Positions 53,501-62,338 of a DNA stretch of 64,000 nt are shown here, piece after piece (within the stretch, counting starts at the first letter, position 1; the number at the start of each line of letters is the position of its first letter). The notes beneath the pieces were generated by a model that was given only the letters and a program-made list of their open reading frames with translations, made no database searches and was not told the origin of the DNA. The position numbers and the translations under genes are program-made. The DNA comes from Limosilactobacillus rudii. GTDB lineage: Bacteria > Bacillota > Bacilli > Lactobacillales > Lactobacillaceae. The stretch covers positions 248,001-312,000 of the forward strand of contig NZ_JACIVB010000054.1 in assembly GCF_014145455.1 (NCBI RefSeq). The letters run 5' to 3'.

Positions 53501-56500
53501 CTACAAGGCAAACCCAGCTGAAATTCACAAGGCTGAATTAGTAATTTACGCTAATGGTAGCCAAGTAGGTTCAGCTAGTGCCACGGGTGCCAAAGATACA
53601 GCAATTAACTTTGGCAATGCTGATCAAATCGTTGATAGTTACATTAACAACGGCTGGACATTTGATCACGCCCAAGATGTAACCAATAATACTGAAATGA
53701 GTGGTAAGTCTTACGGTGAATTAAACTTCGGTAACTATGCAACGCAAAACAATAGTAACCAAAAGTTTGCTATTTACTTGACTAAGGCTGCTGAACCTAC
53801 TCAACAAACTGCACAATTGATCATTAACGACGTAACGCCGGGTCAAGAAATGCAAATGGGTTCATACACGCAACCAGGTCGTGAAGGTAGTGCGATTAGC
53901 TTCGATGGTGCAAGCTCACAAGTAGCAGACTTGCTTAATAAGGGTTATGTCTGGGATAGTTCAACTTACAATGGCAATAACTTGGATGCTAAGAATTACT
54001 CTGATATCCAATTTGGTAATTACGACAACACTGACGATAAGTCAGGCATCAGTCAAAAGTGGGTAATTAACTTAGTTCACGGTTACAACCCTGTTGACCC
54101 AGATCACCCAGATGACAAAGATGGCTACACGAAGGAATACCTTGACCGGACGATTACTCGTGACGTAACTTACGTTGATGAACAGGGTCAGGAAATGCCA
54201 GGCCTTACGCCAGAACACCAAGAAACCAACTTCAAAGGTTCAGGCTACTTAGACAAAGTAACCAACCGTTGGGTAACTGTTAATAATGGTAAGATCACTG
54301 GTCTTGCAAATGGCTTAACGTGGACACCGGATAGTGATCAAACATTTGATGCTATCAATGCGAAGACTGCTGATGGTTACCATGTTGCATCAGTAAGTGG
54401 TAACGGCATTAACGGCTTTACTATTGCCCAAGATGGTGCGGTAAGTGCCCAAACCGTTAATAGAAATTCTGCTAACTCAACGATTAAGGTTGTTTATGCT
54501 CAAAACCCAGTAATTGAACAAGGTAACTTAGTTGTTACATTCCATGATGTAACTGACAATAAGGATCTTACTGGTGTCGGGATTATGACTGCCGACCAAA
54601 ATGTTGGTACTGCTGTAACTTACTCACCAAGTGCTGACTTGACTAAGCTTGAAAATGAAGGTTATGTTTACGTATCTACTGAAGGTAACCTGCCAAGCTC
54701 AATCGTTAAGGGAACAAGCAAGGTAGTAATTAATGTTAAGCATGGTACTGTGCCAGTAAATCCTGATAATCCGGGCAACCCTGGCGATAAGATTAACCCT
54801 AATGATCCACGTCCAGATGGTCCAAAGTATCCAAATGGTACTGATAAGACTTCTATTGATAAGACGATTACTCGTACGATCCACTATGTTGGTGCAGACC
54901 AATACACGCCAGAAGATGTCCAACAACCAGTTAACTTCACTGCACACGGTGTCCTTGATAAGGTAACTGGCGAATGGGAAACACCATTGACGTGGTCAGC
55001 TAATCAAACATTTGGTGCTAAGAATACACCAAACATTCCAGGTTACCACGTGGTAAGTGTTGATAAGGATACGACTGATAACAAGAACGTTAACAGTGCA
55101 TCAATTAGTCACACCGGTTCAGACTACACAGTAACGGTAACCTACGCTAAGGACCAAGCTCCAACACCAGATACTACTACTGGTCGTGTTGCTTACATCG
55201 ATGACACCACTAAGACAACCCTTAAGAGTGACAACTTGAGTGGGGATGTTGGTACACAAATCAACTACACGACCCAAGATAAGATTAATACTTACTTGAA
55301 TGAGGGTTACAAGCTCGTATCTAACAACTTTACTGACGGTACTGAGGTCTTCAACAAGGATGCTAATAAGAATATCTTTGAAGTTCACTTGGTACATGAT
55401 ACAGTTCCGGTAAACCCAGCTAATCCAGGTCAACCGGGCGACAAGATCAACCCTAATGATCCACGTCCAGATGGCCCAAAGTATCCAAATGGTACGACTG
55501 AGACTGACTTGACGAAGATGATTACACGGACGATCCAATACACTGGTGCCGGTGAATATACCCCAGAAGCTGTTCAGCAACCAGTTAACTTCACTGCTAA
55601 GGGTGTTCTTGATAAGGTAACTGGTGAATGGGTAACACCATTGACGTGGTCAGCAGATCAAAGCTTCGGTGCTAAGAAGACACCACTCATCCCAGGCTAC
55701 CATGTTGTAAGTGTTGACAAGGATACTACTGATAATAAGAATGTTAACAGTGCGACTATTAGTCATACCGGTGCAGATTACACGGTAACTGTAACCTACG
55801 CTAAGGACGCTGCTCCTACTCCTGAAATGCAAAATGCGGTTGTTATTTACCAAGACGTAAATGACCCTGCAAACCCAGTAGAACTTTTACGGAGCAACAA
55901 CTTAACTGGTGAAAATGGTGCCAAAATTAACTACAGCACTGCTGATGAGATTGCCAACCTTGAAAAGGAAGGTTATGTATTAATAAGCAATGGCTTTGAC
56001 CCAGATGGTGTCGCACCAAGCTTTGACAACGATACAAGTACTAACCAAACCTTCTACGTAAAGCTTAAGCACTCAATCACTCCGGTAACGCCAGATACTC
56101 CAGGTAACCCAGGTGACAAGATCAACCCTAATGATCCACGTCCAGATGGTCCGAAGTATCCAGCAGGTACAGCTAAGACGGACCTTACTAAGACCGTTAC
56201 ACGGACTGTTACTTACGAAGGTGCTGGTAGTCAAACACCAAGTCCAGTAAGCGATACCCTTACGTTTAATGGTACAGGTTACTTAGATAAGGTAACTGGT
56301 AAGTGGACTGATGCAAATGGTCACGAATTAGCAAACCAAAACAACGGCATTACTTGGACAGTTGCTGACGGTACTAAGGATGAAGGTAGCTTCAGTCTTG
56401 TACCAACTAAGGCAATTAATGGTTACACTTCAACTGTGATGACAGTTGGGGCCGATGATGGTAACGGTAATGTTAAGAGCTATACTGGCATTAATCATGC

Positions 56501-59500
56501 AACACAAAACATTAATGTTGTTGTTCGTTACTCACCAGTTGTTGCAGAGCAAGGTAACGTAATTGTTAACTTCCATGACGATACCGACAATGTTAATATT
56601 CCAGGCGTTGGTATTGATACTGGTAACCAGGATGTTGGCACTACTGTAACCTACTCATCAAACAATGATTTAACTAAGCTTGAAAACCAAGGTTACGTTT
56701 ATGTATCTACTGACGGCAATATTCCTGCTTCAATCGTGAAGGGCACGACAACTGTTACTATTCACGTCAAGCATGGTACTGTACCTGTAAATCCTGATAA
56801 TCCAGGTCAACCGGGCGACAAGATCAACCCTAATGATCCACGTCCAGATGGTCCAAAGTATCCAAATGGTACTGATAAGGCTTCTATTGATAAGACAATT
56901 ACCCGGACAATCCACTATGTCGGCGCAGACCAATACACGCCAAGCGATGTTCAACAACCAGTTAACTTCACTGCCAAGGGTGTCCTTGATAAAGTAACTG
57001 GTAAATGGGTAACACCATTGACGTGGTCAGCTGATCAAACATTTGGTGCTAAAAATACACCAAACATTCCGGGCTACCATGTGGTAAGTGTTGACCGCGA
57101 TGCTAATGGTACTAATGTTGCTAATGCACCGATTAGTCATACTGGTGAAAATTACACCGTTACTGTAACCTACGCTAAGGACCAAGCACCTGTTTCTGAA
57201 AAGGCAACGCTTCATATCATTGATATTTCAGATAACAACAAGTCACTTGGTACTTACGAGGCAAGTGGTGACGATAATGCTGCAATTAACTTCAACGGGG
57301 CAGATGTATCGATTAGTTCATTACTTCGTGGCGGCTACAAGGTTAATAGCATTAAGCATACTGCTCAAAGTGGTGTGATCACTGATGGTGGTGCTGATGC
57401 TGATTACTCAAGCATTGCAAGTCAATGGAAGTTTGACGATCAACCAGGATTTGACCAAGACTTCTATGTTTACCTTGAACACGACACCACACCAATTAAC
57501 CCAACCAATGCATATGGTCGCAATGACTTAACCCGTGAAGTGACTGAAACAGTTCACTATGTTGATTCAGCAACCAACAAGCCAGTTGCCACTGATTACA
57601 CCAACAAGGCAACCTTTACTGCCCAGGGAATGGTCGATAAGGTTACTGGTAAGATGTTGGCAATTAAGAGCGTTGAAAATGGTCATGTAACTTATGATCC
57701 TGATGTTAATAAGCAAATTAATATCACTGATGCTAAGGACAGTGACTTTGTCTGGAGTTCACCAGCAACCTTTGCGAAGGTAACTTCACCAACAATCAAT
57801 GGTTACACTATTGATGCTGCAAAGACCACGCCAAGTGACTTAGCTGATGGTAATGACATCAAGGCAATCAATGATGTTGCTTACAATCATGGCAATGTTG
57901 AGGCAACGGTTTACTACAAGGCCAACCCTGTAACACCAGTTACTCCAGTAGTTTACGGTAATGCAGACTTGAAGATTGTTGATCGCTACAACCCACAAGC
58001 AGAAGCAACATTAGCTAACTTCGAAATGAATAATGCCAAGACTGGTACTCAAATTCAATTTACTGATTCAAACTCTATTTTGAATAATTACCTCAACAAT
58101 GGTTACAAGTTTGCTGGTACTTCTGGCAATATGACGGGTGATATTACAAGTGGCTTTACTTATCCTTCAATTACTAAGGATGCTCAACACTTTGTAATTT
58201 ACTTGACTCATGACATTGCTGATCAAACTGAAACTAGAAGTGCAAATGCGCATGTTCACTACATTATTGCTGATGGTGCTGTTCAAGCTCCTGCTGATAG
58301 TGCAAACCAAACTATTACTTGGACTAGAACTAACAGTGTTGACAAGGCAACTGGTAAGATCGTTAATGAAGGTGCTTGGACACAATCTAAGCAAAACTTT
58401 GCTGATGTGAAGTCGCCAGAAGTGAAGGGCTACACTCCAGCGGTAGAAAATGTTCAGTTTGCTACACCGGTTCAAAACCAAAACCAAGTTGTCAATGTTG
58501 TCTACACCAAGACTCCTGAGGTTCCAGTAACGCCAGAAGTAGCAAATGGTTCAATCACATACATTGATGATACGACGGGGCAAACGCTTGAATCTGCAAG
58601 CTTCGGTGGTAATGTCGGTAGCAAGATTAACTACACTACTGCAGACCGGATTGCTAACTATGAAGGCAAGGGTTACGAACTTGTATCAAACAACTTCAAG
58701 GATGGTAATGAAACCTTTGTTAAGGGCGATAACAAGTTTGAAGTTCACTTGAAGCACGCTACTACGCCAGTAAATCCAGACCACCCAGGTGCAGGATATA
58801 CTAAGACTGACCTTGATAAGACAATCACTCGGACGGTTAAATACCAATACAGTGATGGCAGTCAAGCTCATACACCAGTAGAACAGAGCGTTAACTTTAT
58901 CGGTCACGGTATAGTTGACAAGGTAACTGGTCAATTAGTAACTGTTGATGATAATGGCAACATTACTGGTGCTGGTAAGATTACTTGGAATTACGATAGT
59001 CAAGACTTCGGTCAAGTTCCAGGTGTTGACACTACTGGTTACTACATCTCAGGTATTTCAAAGAACAATACTAATGCAAGTGTTGATGAAAAGACCGGGG
59101 TAGTATCAGGCAAAACAGTAACACCAAATAGTCAAAACAGTACGGTAGTTATTACCCTTACTAAGGAAAATACACCGGTAACGCCTGTAACGCCGGCAAC
59201 AGTTCAAGGTCAAGTAACTTACATTGATGACACCACTGGCGCAACGCTTACTAATGATGGCTTTAGTGGCAAGGTTGGCGATCAAATCACCTACACGACT
59301 GCTGGTAAGATCAACAGCTATGTCAACCAAGGTTATGAATTGGTATCAAATAACTTCAAGGATGGCAACGAAACCTTTGCTCAAAGCGGCAATAACTTCG
59401 AAGTTCACTTGAAGCACACGACAACAACCGTAACTCCTGATAATCCTGATCCAAGTCATGGTTACACTAGGGATAGCTTGACTAAGACTGGTACACAGAC

Positions 59501-61736
59501 AGTTGTTTACGTTGGTGCCGGTGACCATACTCCAGCTAATAATGTCACAACGGTTGAATTTGGTCACAGCCTTGTAATTGATAATGTTACTGGTAAGGTT
59601 GTTACTGATAATGGTTGGACACCAGCTAGTCAGACTTATACTAAGGTTGATACACCAAATGTTGATGGCTATACTCCTGATAAGACGACTGTTGGTGGTG
59701 AGACAGTTACTGTCGATCACCAAACTGGTAATGGCAATATTGATCGGACTTACGTGGTAACTTACACCAAGAATGAAACTCCTGTAACACCAGTAACTCC
59801 TGCTAAGGAAGATGGAAGCATCACCGTTACAGTTCATGACGTAACTACTAACCAAGACTTACCAGAATATGGTAAGACAAGTGGTACGCAAGAAGTTGGT
59901 ACTAAGTTTAGCTACGATAAGACAACGACGATTACCGACTTGCAAAACAAGGGTTACAAGGTAATTAACCCAGAAGTTACTATTCCGGGTGAAGTTGCTA
60001 AGGGTAATCAAAACGTAACGATCTACGTTGAACACACTACTACCCCGGTAACACCAGATAACCCAGGTCGTCCGGGTCAGCCAATCAATCCTAATGATCC
60101 AAATGGTCCGAAGTTCCCAGAAGGTTCTGACCAAGTAACGAAGAGTGTTACCCGGACAATCACTTATGTTGATAACAATGGTAATAACCTTCGTGAACCA
60201 GTAAAACAAACTGCTAACTTCACTGGTACTGGTTTGATCGATAATGTTACTGGTAAATGGGTAACACCAATTACCTGGTCTGGTAACGGTGACTTGGCTG
60301 GTCAAACAACCCCAGTTATTGACGGCTACCACGTAACAAACGTTAGTCGTGATGGCGATGGCAATAATGTTGCTAAGGTTACAGTTAACCGTGGCGATAG
60401 TGATTACACAGTTGTTGTAACGTACACGCCAAATGGTAAGATTATGCCAGTTGATCCATCAGGAAACCCAATTCCAAATGTACCAACGCCACAATACCCA
60501 ACTGATCCTGAAAACCCAGCGAAGGTAACCCCTAATGAACCGGTTCCAGATGTACCAGGCTTCGTTCCATCAGTACCATCTGTAACGCCTAGTGAACCAG
60601 GAACAGATACGCCGGTTGTATATAACCCAGTAACACCAGCAACGGTTCAAGGTCAGGTAACTTACATTGATGATACGACTGGTAAGACCATTACCACTGA
60701 TAACTTCAGCGGGAAGGTCGGCGAAAAGATTAGCTACACGACTGCTGGTAAGATCGCTGAATTGACAAGCCAAGGATACGAATTAGTATCTAACAACTTC
60801 AGTGATGGTAATGAAACATTTACTGACGGCAACAATAGCTTTGAAGTTCATGTAAAGCATGCTGCGGGTACGGTAACTCCAACTAATCCACATGGGGATG
60901 AAGAGGAAACCAACACTAAGACTGAACATAAGGCCACAACCTTTACTGTTCATTATGTAGGTGCAGGTGAAAATAACCCAGCTGACCATGTCGAGACAAT
61001 TCAATGGACTCGCCAGGTAACAACTAATGCTGATGGTAAGGTAGTAAGCACAACTCCATGGACGACTGCTGGCAATTACACTAGTGTAAATACACCGGTT
61101 GTTAATGGATACCATGCTGATAAGGCGGCAGTTGAGGCACCACAAGCTGATCCTGATAGGGATAGTGAAGCAACGGTTACCTACGCACCAAATGGTCATA
61201 TCATTCCAGTTGATCGGACAAATACACCAATTCCAGGTGCAGATCATCCACAATACCCAACTGATCCTAGTGATCCAACGAAGGTCGTACCGAATGAACC
61301 GGTACCAACGATTCCAGGCTATGTTCCTGAACAAGAAACAGTAACGCCAGTTGATCCGGGAAGTGATACCCCTGTCGTATATGACCACGGGACAACGCCT
61401 GTAGCTCCTGAAACACCGGTAACGCCAGAGCCTACTCCTGAAGAGCCGGCAACACCAGCTACTCCAGAAACTCCAGCAGCCAATGATGGACAACAGGACG
61501 AAAAAGTAACACCAAGCAGTTCAACTACTCCAACTGAAACTGTTAAGGTAACTTCAACTACTGAAGAACATGTTGCACAACCAGCTGTTAAGAAGGCTAC
61601 ACCAGAGCAAGCTAAAGTTAAGACGTTACCACAAACTGGTAATGAAGCAGAAAACAGTGCTGAAATTCTTGGCCTTGCTGCACTTGGTTTAACTGGCTTA
61701 CTAGCAGCAGGTAAGAAGCGTCGTAAAGAAGATTAA
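47550..61736 (+). CDS. Giant YSIRK/LPQTG mucus-binding (Mub-type) adhesin
   Basis: A cell-wall protein of 4728 residues. It has a YSIRK-type signal (YTIKKLSVGVASVLLG, residues about 21-40), cut near GVSAD. Residues about 45-190 are Ser/Ala/Gln-rich. A unique N-terminal domain (about 200-530) contains WRDGSTILTFATD and GITPGKAQQTIWYVDANTGE. About 17 Mub-like units follow, each opening with a V-x-Y/I-D-D-T strand and usually carrying VHYV...DKVTG... and GY.P/GYHV segments. The motif PGDKINPNDPRPDGPKYP occurs four times. Pro-rich tail, then LPQTG at 4693-4697, hydrophobic stretch and KKRRKED. Mucus adhesion is the likely role. GAGGGGGAAG precedes the ATG. Confidence 0.93.
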   Translation: MLSHNNREEQFKKYEPKKQRYTIKKLSVGVASVLLGITFANGVSADTTDANANADSAGSDSAEQTDHNLVLNSASASTLKEATAANQANSASAAVQNPAGDIKTPQANTYEATVSAAVANELQENSSATSQSTSADQPTSNAQSTSTVADQSAVNSTASQSVQTQSFDVAQASANAANIDYANVFTSLLASTSNTSDAAVNISTYQPNFNIQNQSNYSSDYSFLPSTQRGYQQWRDGSTILTFATDANDPGQNIYFYVNGRLKATSVAGASTGGWSGSVNISRTNGDNNIAGRYNASQQVITIGKYKYTRVTLTSADGKKVVNIPTTGAFTTGGQNLVPLHVGDSPMAQQHWNSGGGITPGKAQQTIWYVDANTGEVMAHKSSGQVFAGQSYDVSNDGPDKITYDGKSYEKVDKSKATNAALNAVLTTNNGIDIKVKDVIDTPLTGTLGSYRMGDISVGNTDYGPSRVYIAQQIDNDGTISLNTYDTQPSDLGGMDYKFVAGISPQSLASGETAQGASSAYYNAHTPGNRDIVFLYAEKQNATISFIDDDTGKSLSPTQNASGNAGSQISFTGAANTVSGILQDGYTYVQTSGNGVIGGNTGSYNSVNFPVYDNDNNTTQSFVVHFKKASTPTTNTYKQGNTETKTIYRTINYYDKLTGQKIPSDLITTNPVKDEVTFTRTKVLDQNGKVVGYGTVSNDGKSFKSQDWHTEYGEPSTQFDAKRSQDLSAYNYTAPEFNDGTSANIVDAHEVTPETGDLVYNVYYGHKTEPVKTTENVIRHFHYIFTDGTTPSSHLTPQTDQTVTFNGTATKDLVTGQTGPTTWNPSTGTLAYVAGQQVPGYTLVGYVNANADGSASAVPVDPTSSDIDVTLVYTPNAKPVETKQQAKVVIYDKTDNNKELTHFNNDSGKAGDAISFDGEPETLQGFLNAGYKFDSAVNDNGNTIASNANNINFGNFDNVDGNVQGFKIYLVHGTKDTTEKATTNAHVHYVIAGNDANKPAAPADSPLQTINWTRTNTTDLVNGNVTEGNWTPDKGSFTSVTSPTVENYTPDQQVANFTTPQPNRDQLVTVVYSKNPETTQKADLIVYDKTDNNKQLNNFDNSGKTGTQISFSGAANYVADLISKGYKIDSFVNDHNQTAYPTSYGEIIYDNFDNNAASDQHFKLYLVHDTENTTENKNTTSTVHYVVSDGQATPPADHVETISWTRPVTKDKVTGTTTSTGNWTTPGHYNNVPTPNLEGYTPDRNNVPAPTPNPNENPRTVVTYNPKTPEAPTYTGTTETKQVTRTINYYDRVTGERIPASLANTNVQTVTLSRTHVVSSTGQDMGYGTVSADGKTFTKATTTDGWNTGNWTNVVSPDLTNAGYTAPDKSAVADQTVDSTTNDQNVNVYYGHQTVVVTPNDPHNPGGNINPNDPRNNPSTYPDGLTRNDLQQQVTRTVHYVGVNEDGSTTPVNGAPDGNNTYKQKVNFERHAVVDRVTGNILGYTTDNTANIATTDASRAWLPATQTMGSVDSKAPSEVGFDNVDVKTVGSMTVYPGQQIADVTVTYTKNKTPEVNQNADLKIIDRNDPQNQVVLAGYSINDKPGTQITFSGSQSALDNYLKQGYTFDGTSGNMTGNETQGFVYPTLDNDASSDQHFVIYLNHGTENKIETATANAHVHYIVADGGVQAPADSTTQTINWSRTNTVDKVNGKTVAEGQWTQTKPSFDDVKSPELKGYTPSQANVQFATPVRNQNQIVNVVYNKNQAEKANLHIIDISDGNKEINQFHASGDDNTAVTFNGAQPTVDALVKAGYKVTEIAQATSDPKNPTKYSTDYATASSQWTFDDKPGVDQEFYVFLQHDYTPINPTNAFGRNDLTREVTETVHYVNEETGQPVATDYTNKATFTGQGMVDKVTGKMVAIKSVENGQITYDYDVAKEINIADAKESDFAWSEPTTFNKVTSPIINGYTIDAAKTTPSDLADGNDIKEITNVTYNHGNVEATVYYKANPAEIHKAELVIYANGSQVGSASATGAKDTAINFGNADQIVDSYINNGWTFDHAQDVTNNTEMSGKSYGELNFGNYATQNNSNQKFAIYLTKAAEPTQQTAQLIINDVTPGQEMQMGSYTQPGREGSAISFDGASSQVADLLNKGYVWDSSTYNGNNLDAKNYSDIQFGNYDNTDDKSGISQKWVINLVHGYNPVDPDHPDDKDGYTKEYLDRTITRDVTYVDEQGQEMPGLTPEHQETNFKGSGYLDKVTNRWVTVNNGKITGLANGLTWTPDSDQTFDAINAKTADGYHVASVSGNGINGFTIAQDGAVSAQTVNRNSANSTIKVVYAQNPVIEQGNLVVTFHDVTDNKDLTGVGIMTADQNVGTAVTYSPSADLTKLENEGYVYVSTEGNLPSSIVKGTSKVVINVKHGTVPVNPDNPGNPGDKINPNDPRPDGPKYPNGTDKTSIDKTITRTIHYVGADQYTPEDVQQPVNFTAHGVLDKVTGEWETPLTWSANQTFGAKNTPNIPGYHVVSVDKDTTDNKNVNSASISHTGSDYTVTVTYAKDQAPTPDTTTGRVAYIDDTTKTTLKSDNLSGDVGTQINYTTQDKINTYLNEGYKLVSNNFTDGTEVFNKDANKNIFEVHLVHDTVPVNPANPGQPGDKINPNDPRPDGPKYPNGTTETDLTKMITRTIQYTGAGEYTPEAVQQPVNFTAKGVLDKVTGEWVTPLTWSADQSFGAKKTPLIPGYHVVSVDKDTTDNKNVNSATISHTGADYTVTVTYAKDAAPTPEMQNAVVIYQDVNDPANPVELLRSNNLTGENGAKINYSTADEIANLEKEGYVLISNGFDPDGVAPSFDNDTSTNQTFYVKLKHSITPVTPDTPGNPGDKINPNDPRPDGPKYPAGTAKTDLTKTVTRTVTYEGAGSQTPSPVSDTLTFNGTGYLDKVTGKWTDANGHELANQNNGITWTVADGTKDEGSFSLVPTKAINGYTSTVMTVGADDGNGNVKSYTGINHATQNINVVVRYSPVVAEQGNVIVNFHDDTDNVNIPGVGIDTGNQDVGTTVTYSSNNDLTKLENQGYVYVSTDGNIPASIVKGTTTVTIHVKHGTVPVNPDNPGQPGDKINPNDPRPDGPKYPNGTDKASIDKTITRTIHYVGADQYTPSDVQQPVNFTAKGVLDKVTGKWVTPLTWSADQTFGAKNTPNIPGYHVVSVDRDANGTNVANAPISHTGENYTVTVTYAKDQAPVSEKATLHIIDISDNNKSLGTYEASGDDNAAINFNGADVSISSLLRGGYKVNSIKHTAQSGVITDGGADADYSSIASQWKFDDQPGFDQDFYVYLEHDTTPINPTNAYGRNDLTREVTETVHYVDSATNKPVATDYTNKATFTAQGMVDKVTGKMLAIKSVENGHVTYDPDVNKQINITDAKDSDFVWSSPATFAKVTSPTINGYTIDAAKTTPSDLADGNDIKAINDVAYNHGNVEATVYYKANPVTPVTPVVYGNADLKIVDRYNPQAEATLANFEMNNAKTGTQIQFTDSNSILNNYLNNGYKFAGTSGNMTGDITSGFTYPSITKDAQHFVIYLTHDIADQTETRSANAHVHYIIADGAVQAPADSANQTITWTRTNSVDKATGKIVNEGAWTQSKQNFADVKSPEVKGYTPAVENVQFATPVQNQNQVVNVVYTKTPEVPVTPEVANGSITYIDDTTGQTLESASFGGNVGSKINYTTADRIANYEGKGYELVSNNFKDGNETFVKGDNKFEVHLKHATTPVNPDHPGAGYTKTDLDKTITRTVKYQYSDGSQAHTPVEQSVNFIGHGIVDKVTGQLVTVDDNGNITGAGKITWNYDSQDFGQVPGVDTTGYYISGISKNNTNASVDEKTGVVSGKTVTPNSQNSTVVITLTKENTPVTPVTPATVQGQVTYIDDTTGATLTNDGFSGKVGDQITYTTAGKINSYVNQGYELVSNNFKDGNETFAQSGNNFEVHLKHTTTTVTPDNPDPSHGYTRDSLTKTGTQTVVYVGAGDHTPANNVTTVEFGHSLVIDNVTGKVVTDNGWTPASQTYTKVDTPNVDGYTPDKTTVGGETVTVDHQTGNGNIDRTYVVTYTKNETPVTPVTPAKEDGSITVTVHDVTTNQDLPEYGKTSGTQEVGTKFSYDKTTTITDLQNKGYKVINPEVTIPGEVAKGNQNVTIYVEHTTTPVTPDNPGRPGQPINPNDPNGPKFPEGSDQVTKSVTRTITYVDNNGNNLREPVKQTANFTGTGLIDNVTGKWVTPITWSGNGDLAGQTTPVIDGYHVTNVSRDGDGNNVAKVTVNRGDSDYTVVVTYTPNGKIMPVDPSGNPIPNVPTPQYPTDPENPAKVTPNEPVPDVPGFVPSVPSVTPSEPGTDTPVVYNPVTPATVQGQVTYIDDTTGKTITTDNFSGKVGEKISYTTAGKIAELTSQGYELVSNNFSDGNETFTDGNNSFEVHVKHAAGTVTPTNPHGDEEETNTKTEHKATTFTVHYVGAGENNPADHVETIQWTRQVTTNADGKVVSTTPWTTAGNYTSVNTPVVNGYHADKAAVEAPQADPDRDSEATVTYAPNGHIIPVDRTNTPIPGADHPQYPTDPSDPTKVVPNEPVPTIPGYVPEQETVTPVDPGSDTPVVYDHGTTPVAPETPVTPEPTPEEPATPATPETPAANDGQQDEKVTPSSSTTPTETVKVTSTTEEHVAQPAVKKATPEQAKVKTLPQTGNEAENSAEILGLAALGLTGLLAAGKKRRKED

Positions 61737-61792
61737 CAAATAGTGTTCGGACAATATATAAAGTGATTAGCGAATAAAAGGCTAATTATTGA

Positions 61793-61840
61793 TGCAAAAA
61801 AGTACTCCATGGAGAGATCCGTGGGGTACTTTTTTTGCAT
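61793..61840 (+). terminator. Strong terminator after the second giant adhesin gene
   Basis: TGCAAAAAAGTACTCCA pairs with TGGGGTACTTTTTTTGCA around a short loop; the 3' arm holds the T-run. Confidence 0.92.
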
Positions 61841-62338
61841 ATTGGCTTCTTGTTATCGGTAGTTAAATGAAGAAATGAGCTGCGGAGGTATTAAGCAGGA
61901 AAAGGGTGCATCATTCATAATCCCTTTGAAATGCCTATTCTCGCCTTATGACAGATTAGTCTCTTCGTTATAAGTAATAATTATATTTCACTAATATTAT
62001 TAAAAAACACGAAAGAATATAATGGATATTTTTATTATACATTAGTCTAGTTATCACTTATTATAGAAATAAATTTATATTTAAAATAACAAGCAAATAA
62101 ATGAAAAAAGTGTCATATGTATAAAGAATTTTATTTAAAAATTAAAATAATTTATTAACTCTGAACAGTTGACTTATCGATATTTAACGCTAATATAGTT
62201 ATCTGCTGATAATCTAAATTAGCTAAAATGAGTTGTTTTAAAAAATAAAAGTTGTATATTAATTACTGAAAATAAGTTACGGGAGCTCTTGATTAAACAC
62301 AAAAGTTTGCCTATCTACTGATTAAGGGGATAAAAAAT
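61841..62338. other. AT-rich spacer before the third adhesin gene
   Basis: About 500 bases without a supported gene. TTGACT (62169-62174) and TATAGT (62194-62199), spacer 19, may be the promoter of the next gene. AAGGGGAT before 62339 is its ribosome binding site. Confidence 0.4.

Noticed and set aside
60783-61493. Long minus-strand open frame (236 codons), and similar minus-strand frames across both giant genes
   Set aside because: They lie inside strongly coding plus-strand repeats, have no ribosome binding site, and read as low-complexity Ser/Ile/Tyr/Trp-rich shadow sequence.
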